Part shown: piece after piece, positions 5,796-9,612 of the stretch
How the letters are laid out: each line of letters begins with the position of its first letter
Position numbering within the stretch: the stretch's first letter is position 1
Assembly (NCBI GenBank): GCA_016177555.1
Contig: JACOVB010000152.1
Span: 1 to 9,612, forward strand
Direction of reading: 5' to 3'
Source: Candidatus Rokuibacteriota bacterium
GTDB lineage: Bacteria; Methylomirabilota; Methylomirabilia; Rokubacteriales; CSP1-6
Length of the DNA: 9,612 bases
The notes under the pieces: generated by a model
Database searches by the model: none
The model's input: the letters and a program-made list of their open reading frames with translations, nothing else
What the model was told of the DNA's origin: nothing
Program-made: the position numbers and the translations under genes

Positions 5796-6043
5796 GTGAG
5801 CGCTAGCCCGAAGAGGCCAGACGGTGATGGGGACGCCCCGATGAGCGCTTGCGCGAAGAGGCCCAACCGCCAGGCAGAGTCAGTCACATTCAACCAAGAT
5901 AGATGAATAAGGGCCAGAGGCCCGAAGAGGCCCAACCGCAACGCGAAGGCATCCACATCCAGGCGACCCGGTCAGAGGCCACACGGTGGTGCGGGCGTCC
6001 GATGAGCGCCGGAGGCGCGAAGAGGCCCAACCGCAACGCGAAG
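5796..6043 (+). repeat. Cluster of four hairpin-plus-core repeats
   Basis: The 317-nt gap at 5764-6080 is mostly filled by four copies of an element: a short GC stem-loop directly followed by a core beginning gaagaggccc aaccgc. Cores start at 5810 (degenerate, 9 bp), 5855 (16 bp), 5924 and 6019 (both 25 bp and identical, ending in aacgcgaag at 5948 and 6043). Distances between cores are 45, 69 and 95 nt. Stems are GCGC/GCGC with a short loop at 5845-5854, GGGCC-aga-GGCCC at 5911-5923, and GCGCC-gga-GGCGC at 6006-6018. A longer similarity also links 5813-5870 with 5975-6034, starting at gaggcc. The stem sequences differ but pairing is kept, which points to a structured element resembling bacterial REP sequences. 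Irregular short spacing rules out a CRISPR array. Function unknown. Confidence 0.75.
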
Positions 6044-6080
6044 TAAACTACAGTAAGGCGTGACAAAGGAGCACCGAGGC

Positions 6081-6938
6081 ATGGCCATCAAGAATGTCGG
6101 AGTCATCGGATGCGGGCTGATGGGGTCCGGGATCGCCCAGGTGTCCGCCCAGGCGGGCTTTCCGACCACGGTGGTCGAGGCGAACCAGGAACTGCTGGAC
6201 AAGGGGCTCGGTTCGATCAGAAAGAACCTCGATGCCCTCGTCGCCAAGGCGAGGATGGACGAGGCGGGCAAGAAGGAGATCCTCGGGCGGCTCCGGGGCG
6301 CGACCAGCTTCGACGCCCTCAAGGAGTGCGACCTCGTCATCGAGGCGATCACCGAGAACCAGCCGCTGAAGAACGAGACCTTCGCCAGGCTCGACGCCAT
6401 CTGCCCGCCGCATGCGCTGCTTGCCTCCAACACCTCGTCGTGCAACGTCACCGCCATGGCCGCGGCGACCAGGCGCCCCGGGCAGGTGCTGGGCCTGCAC
6501 TTCTTCAACCCGGTGCCGCTGATGAAGCTCGTGGAGGTGGTGCAGTCCCTCCTCACCGGCGACAAGAGCGTGCTCGCGGCCTACGAGTGGGTGCAGGCCA
6601 TCGGCAAGGTGCCGGTGAAGACGAAGGACTCGACGGCCTTCATCGTGAACCGGCTCCTGGTGCCGTACCTCCTGGACGCGATCCGGGTGTACGAGGGCGG
6701 ACTCGCCACCCTCGAGGACATCGACCAGGCCATGAAGCTCGGCTGCGGCTACCCCATGGGGCCGTTCACGCTCCTCGACCTGGTGGGGCTCGACACCACC
6801 ATGTTCGTGGCCGAGGTCATGTTCGAGGAGTTCCGCGAGCCACGTTACGCCCCACCCCCGCTCCTGAAGCGCATGGTGATGGCCGGGCGGCTCGGTCGCA
6901 AGAGCGGCCAGGGGTTTTACGACCACAGCGCGAAGTGA
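6081..6938 (+). CDS. hbd: 3-hydroxybutyryl-CoA dehydrogenase
   Basis: This 285-residue cytoplasmic enzyme interconverts 3-hydroxybutyryl-CoA and acetoacetyl-CoA with NAD(H). The Rossmann motif GCGLMGSG (10-17) is followed by the acidic residue Glu33 that favours NAD. The catalytic set is present: Ser119 in SNTSS, His140 in LGLHFFNPVPLMKLVEVV, Glu152, and Asn190 in FIVNR. The C-terminal helical domain with YPMGPFTLLDLVGLD is intact, and the closing GRLGRKSGQGFYDH is typical. I start at ATG 6081, giving the family N-terminus MAIKNVGVIG with AAGGAG at 6066-6071; GTG 6060 would add seven unlikely residues. It follows the repeat cluster directly. Its last 60 coding bases and the 20 after the stop recur exactly at 7025-7104. 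Confidence 0.94.
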   Translation: MAIKNVGVIGCGLMGSGIAQVSAQAGFPTTVVEANQELLDKGLGSIRKNLDALVAKARMDEAGKKEILGRLRGATSFDALKECDLVIEAITENQPLKNETFARLDAICPPHALLASNTSSCNVTAMAAATRRPGQVLGLHFFNPVPLMKLVEVVQSLLTGDKSVLAAYEWVQAIGKVPVKTKDSTAFIVNRLLVPYLLDAIRVYEGGLATLEDIDQAMKLGCGYPMGPFTLLDLVGLDTTMFVAEVMFEEFREPRYAPPPLLKRMVMAGRLGRKSGQGFYDHSAK

Positions 6939-6958
6939 GGATGACGGTGACGGCGGCG
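6879..6958 (+). repeat. 80-bp exact direct repeat, copy 1
   Basis: This copy spans the last 20 codons of hbd (MAGRLGRKSGQGFYDHSAK and stop) plus 20 nt after it. It is identical base for base to 7025-7104 at an offset of 146 nt, and identity breaks sharply at both ends. Copy 1 is the original because it is in frame within a complete gene. Confidence 0.93.
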
Positions 6959-6991
6959 CACACGGCAGCCCCGACCCGCTTGGCCCACGGT

Positions 6992-7012
6992 CAACATGCG
7001 CGGAGCATGTTG
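6992..7012 (+). other. 8-bp stem-loop between the two copies of the 80-bp repeat
   Basis: CAACATGC (6992-6999) and GCATGTTG (7005-7012) are perfect inverted copies around a 5-nt loop GCGGA. No T-run follows, so an intrinsic terminator is unlikely; an RNA processing or stability hairpin, or a short repetitive element, are possibilities. The symmetry is seen directly and the role is not known. Confidence 0.55.
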
Positions 7013-7024
7013 CAGATGGATGAC

Positions 7025-7104
7025 ATGGCCGGGCGGCTCGGTCGCAAGAGCGGCCAGGGGTTTTACGACCACAGCGCGAAGTGAGGATGACGGTGACGGC
7101 GGCG
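7025..7104 (+). repeat. 80-bp exact direct repeat, copy 2 (duplicated hbd tail)
   Basis: This second copy carries the C-terminal 19 codons and stop of hbd without the rest of the gene. Upstream of it (6959-7024) I find no hydroxyacyl-CoA dehydrogenase-like sequence in any frame. It forms much of the leader ahead of the acyl-CoA dehydrogenase, whose ATG lies 35 nt past its end. It may be a recombination remnant or an assembly artefact. Confidence 0.9.
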
Positions 7105-7139
7105 AGGCCGGGAGCCCCGGCGCGAAGCAGGAGCAGGCC

Positions 7140-8291
7140 ATGAGAGAGCTCTACTACCTCACGGACGAGCAGCGCGCCATCCGCGATCTGGCGCGGGAGA
7201 TCGCGCGGGAGAAGATCGCGCCGGTCGCCGCCTACCACGACGAGACCGAGACCTATCCGGAAGAGATCATGAAGCTCCTGGCCCAGCAGGGGATGATGGG
7301 GATCTGGGTGCCGGAGGAATACGGCGGCATCGATGCGGGAGCCATGGGCGTCTCGCTGGTGGCGGAGGAGCTCGCCTGGGCATGCGCCGGGACGGCCACC
7401 AACTGGGGCGCCACGCCGCTGGGCGGCTACCCGATCCTGCTGGCGGGAACGGAGGAGCAGAAGCGCCGGTATCTCCCGCGGCTGGCGGCAGGGGAGATCC
7501 TCGCCGCCTACTCGCTCTCGGAGCCCGCCGCCGGGTCCGATGCGGCCGCCCTCGAGACGACGGCCGTGCGGAAGGGCGACCGTTACATCCTGAACGGGAC
7601 CAAGCTCTGGTGCTCGAACGGCTCCAACGCCGGGGTGATCACGCTCTTCGCCACGCTGGACCGGGGCAAGGGGGCGAAGGGGATCACCGCGTTCCTCGTC
7701 GAGCCGGGCTTCCCGGGCTTCGCGGTCGGGAAGAAGGAAAAGAAGATGGGCATCCGGGCCTCGCCCACGGTGGCCTTCCATCTGCAGGACTGCGAGGTCC
7801 CGGTGGAGAACCGTCTCGGGGCCGAGGGCGAAGGGTTCAAGATCGCCATGCGCACGCTCGACTTCACCCGGCCCATGACGGGCGCCACCGCGGTCGGCGT
7901 CGCCCAGGCGGCGCTGGACGCCGCGGTGGGCTATGCGCGGGAGCGGCGGCAGTTCAACCAGCCCATCGCCGCGTTCCAGGGCATCCAGTTCATGCTGGCC
8001 GACATGGCCATGCAGGTCCACGGCGCCCGGCTCATGGTCCACCACGTGGCGAGCCTGGTGGACCGGGGCGCCGCCGGGACCTCGCTCGAGTCGTCCATGG
8101 CGAAATGCTTCGCGGCGGATGCGGCCATGCGCGTGACCACCGATGCCGTGCAGGTCTTCGGCGGCGCCGGCTACACGCGGGAGTTCCCGGTCGAGCGCTT
8201 CATGCGCGATGCCAAGATCATGCAGATCTACGAGGGGACCAACCAGATCCAGCGGGTGGTCATCGCCCAGCAGCTCGTGGGCCGGCTCTGA
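7140..8291 (+). CDS. Acyl-CoA dehydrogenase (short-chain/butyryl-CoA type)
   Basis: 383 residues, the normal length of a homotetrameric FAD acyl-CoA dehydrogenase. Landmarks in order: LTDEQRAIRDLAREIAREKI at the N-terminus, YSLSEPAAGSDAA in the FAD/substrate strand region, MGIRASPTVAFHLQDCEVP in the middle beta domain, the YARERRQFNQPIAAFQG helix, and FGGAGYTREFPVERFMRDAKI. The catalytic base is Glu365 in QIYEGTNQIQR, at the position used by short- and medium-chain enzymes. It oxidises an acyl-CoA to a trans-2-enoyl-CoA, passing electrons to electron-transfer flavoprotein, which is not in this window. AGGAG at 7129-7133 lies 6 nt before the ATG; an upstream extension is open but lacks family sequence. 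With hbd, the thiolase and the crotonase it completes a four-step set. Confidence 0.95.
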   Translation: MRELYYLTDEQRAIRDLAREIAREKIAPVAAYHDETETYPEEIMKLLAQQGMMGIWVPEEYGGIDAGAMGVSLVAEELAWACAGTATNWGATPLGGYPILLAGTEEQKRRYLPRLAAGEILAAYSLSEPAAGSDAAALETTAVRKGDRYILNGTKLWCSNGSNAGVITLFATLDRGKGAKGITAFLVEPGFPGFAVGKKEKKMGIRASPTVAFHLQDCEVPVENRLGAEGEGFKIAMRTLDFTRPMTGATAVGVAQAALDAAVGYARERRQFNQPIAAFQGIQFMLADMAMQVHGARLMVHHVASLVDRGAAGTSLESSMAKCFAADAAMRVTTDAVQVFGGAGYTREFPVERFMRDAKIMQIYEGTNQIQRVVIAQQLVGRL

Positions 8292-8328
8292 CCGGCCGAA
8301 ACCGCCACAGGCAAGGGAGACCACGACC

Positions 8329-9612
8329 ATGAGCGAGCGCAACGATCCCAAGACGCTGCACCGCCGCACCTTCCTCAAGACCGCCGGCGCCGTTGCCGGG
8401 ACGGCGGCGCTGGGCTTCCCGGCCGTCCTGCGCGCGCAGGCGCCGACCGTCAAGATCGGCGTCATCCACACGGTGACCGGGCCGCTGGCCGAGCCGGGCC
8501 AGGCGTGCCGCCTGAGCGCCCAGATCGCGGCCGAGGCGATCAACGCCGCCGGCGGGATCAAGTCCCTGGGCGGCGCCAGGCTCGAGCTCCTGCTCGGCGA
8601 CACCCAGAGCAAGCCGGACGTGGCCCGCACCGAGGCCGAGCGCCTCATCAACGCGGGGGCCCAGATGCTCATGGGGCCGTTCAGCTCCGGCGATGCGGCG
8701 GCCATGGTGCCCGTCGTGCAGCAGCGCCGCGTGCCTTTCCTCATCGACATCGCCGCCGCCGACCCGATCACGGCCAACGTGGCCAAGGCGGTGCGGGAGG
8801 GGCAGCAGAAGGTTCAGTACGTCTACCGGAACTTCCCCACCGGCACCATGTTCGGCCAGCTCGCCGTCCGGTACTTCAACGCCATCTTCCAGGAGGCGGG
8901 GGTCTCGCCCAAGCGCGTGGTCCTGATGTACGCCAACGACCTGTTCGGGCAGAACCAGGCGAAGGGCTTCCAGGCGGCCCACAAGGCGGCCAGTCCCGGC
9001 TGGGAGATCGTGGACGTGATCCCGTGGCCCGAGCCACCCTCCGACCTGTCCACCGAGGTGTCGCGCGCCAAGGCCGCCAAGCCCGACATCATCGCTCCCA
9101 TCACGCGCCCGGCGAGCGCCCAGCTCCTGCTCCCCGAGCTGGCCAAGCAGCGGGTGGAGATCATGGGCGTCCTCGGACCCGGCAGCCCGGGGCTCTACGA
9201 GGCCGGCCAGATCGCCGTGCTCAAGGAGCACCTCGAGTACGTGATGGACAGCGTGCCGTGGCCGAACTTCAAGGACCCCCGGGCCCGGAAGCTGGCCGAG
9301 GACTATCTGAAGCGGTCCGGCGGCAAGACGCTGGACACCAACTCGGGCTACTCGTACGACGGCATGCTGATCATCGCCGATGTGCTCGAGCGGGCGAAGT
9401 CCACCGACCCCGACACGATCGTGGACGCCATCAAGAAGACCCGATTCACCGCCAATCTCATGGTCTCGACGGGGCCGGTGGTGTTCAACGAGATCGGCGA
9501 CAACCCCAACGCCTCCACCGCCCTGATCCAGATCCTGGGCCAGAAACCCGTGGTCGTGTGGCCCAAGGAGGCCGCCCAGCAGAAGGCGGTTTTCCCGCGT
9601 CCCAAGCGGTGA
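8329..9612 (+). CDS. Tat-exported branched-chain amino acid-type ABC substrate-binding protein
   Basis: This complete 427-residue protein has its stop at the last three bases of the window. The N-terminus carries a twin-arginine signal: RRTFLK at 12-17, then the hydrophobic AGAVAGTAALGFPAVL and a cleavage region near LRAQA (36-38). The mature part starts VKIGVIHTVTGPLAEPGQ, the opening of type I periplasmic binding proteins of the LivJ/LivK family (Peripla_BP_6), with AAEAINAAGGI, a GPFSSGDAAAMVPVVQQRRVPFL segment and YANDLFGQNQAKGFQ. Such proteins bind branched-chain or other amino acids, amides, short carboxylates or aromatic acids in the periplasm and deliver them to LivHM-type permeases. 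Export folded through Tat is common in high-GC bacteria. A purine-rich AAGGGAGA at 8313-8320 precedes the ATG. It follows the acyl-CoA dehydrogenase by 37 nt, so its ligand may be a precursor of the acyl-CoA oxidised there; that is inference. Confidence 0.92.
   Translation: MSERNDPKTLHRRTFLKTAGAVAGTAALGFPAVLRAQAPTVKIGVIHTVTGPLAEPGQACRLSAQIAAEAINAAGGIKSLGGARLELLLGDTQSKPDVARTEAERLINAGAQMLMGPFSSGDAAAMVPVVQQRRVPFLIDIAAADPITANVAKAVREGQQKVQYVYRNFPTGTMFGQLAVRYFNAIFQEAGVSPKRVVLMYANDLFGQNQAKGFQAAHKAASPGWEIVDVIPWPEPPSDLSTEVSRAKAAKPDIIAPITRPASAQLLLPELAKQRVEIMGVLGPGSPGLYEAGQIAVLKEHLEYVMDSVPWPNFKDPRARKLAEDYLKRSGGKTLDTNSGYSYDGMLIIADVLERAKSTDPDTIVDAIKKTRFTANLMVSTGPVVFNEIGDNPNASTALIQILGQKPVVVWPKEAAQQKAVFPRPKR

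Noticed and set aside
5796..6043. CRISPR array
   Set aside because: Core spacing is 45, 69 and 95 nt, cores differ in length, one is degenerate, and no cas gene is present.
5903..6046. A 47-codon small gene ending at the last repeat
   Set aside because: It has no ribosome binding site that I can see and poorer third-position G/C than its neighbours, and two copies of the same repeat core are read in different frames. Kept only as a low-interest finding.
6044..6060. Promoter for hbd in the AT-richer stretch just before the gene
   Set aside because: TAAACT and TACAGT could pass as -10 boxes, but no acceptable -35 hexamer lies at 16-18 nt upstream; the DNA there is the GC-rich repeat.
6879..7104. 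The 80-bp repeats as target-site duplications of an inserted element
   Set aside because: Target-site duplications are normally 2-15 bp, and the 66-nt stretch between the copies encodes no transposase and has no terminal inverted repeats.
7084..7140. Extended N-terminus of the acyl-CoA dehydrogenase upstream of ATG 7140
   Set aside because: The frame stays open leftward, but the residues come from the duplicated hbd tail read in another frame, and a good ribosome binding site precedes ATG 7140.
6048..8786. A 912-codon open frame on the - strand
   Set aside because: It lies opposite hbd, the acyl-CoA dehydrogenase and the start of the binding protein, all with clear family motifs. Its translation is low-complexity His/Arg/Gly/Leu, typical of an antisense shadow in high-GC DNA.

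Overview
The window is very GC-rich (roughly two thirds G+C by eye) and gene-dense, with strong G/C preference at third codon positions. Every gene I can support reads on the + strand. High GC, GTGA start/stop overlaps, a Tat-exported solute-binding protein and short-chain acyl-CoA genes fit a soil or subsurface bacterium such as Candidatus Rokubacteria/Methylomirabilota or a related deltaproteobacterial or actinobacterial-like lineage. That placement is an impression of style, not a result.

Region 1 (1-127): the last 26 codons of a gene whose tail resembles the TOBE end of an ABC-transporter ATPase, then a short regulatory gap. The gap holds a promoter-like pair of hexamers and a perfect 15-bp palindrome over the -10 box.

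Region 2 (128-3564): six tightly packed genes, overlapping or at most 13 nt apart. In order they are a ribbon-helix-helix antitoxin-like protein with a DUF433-like C-terminal part, a DUF5615/PIN-like toxin, a single-domain rhodanese, an enoyl-CoA hydratase/isomerase (crotonase), and two tandem paralogous HAD hydrolases. In both HADs the second Asp of motif I is replaced by Trp. The toxin-antitoxin promoter may therefore drive metabolic genes.

Region 3 (3565-5763): adenine phosphoribosyltransferase with its own possible near-leaderless promoter, a full-length thiolase with an excellent ribosome binding site, and a small secreted protein of unknown function that overlaps the thiolase end.

Region 4 (5764-6080): a 317-nt gap with four irregularly spaced copies of a hairpin-plus-core repeat. 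The stem bases differ between copies but still pair.

Region 5 (6081-9612): 3-hydroxybutyryl-CoA dehydrogenase, a gap carrying an exact 80-bp second copy of the end of that gene plus a separate hairpin, a short-chain-type acyl-CoA dehydrogenase, and a complete Tat-exported branched-chain-amino-acid-type binding protein ending on the last base of the window.

Together the acyl-CoA dehydrogenase, crotonase, hydroxyacyl-CoA dehydrogenase and thiolase cover all four steps of short-chain beta-oxidation (or its reverse). The binding protein suggests an uptake system for a carboxylate or amino acid feeding that route; its permeases and ATPases would be expected beyond the right edge. I see no CRISPR array, tRNA, rRNA or transposase. 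The least explained signals are the palindrome-controlled toxin-antitoxin/metabolic operon, the hairpin repeat cluster and the exact 80-bp duplication.
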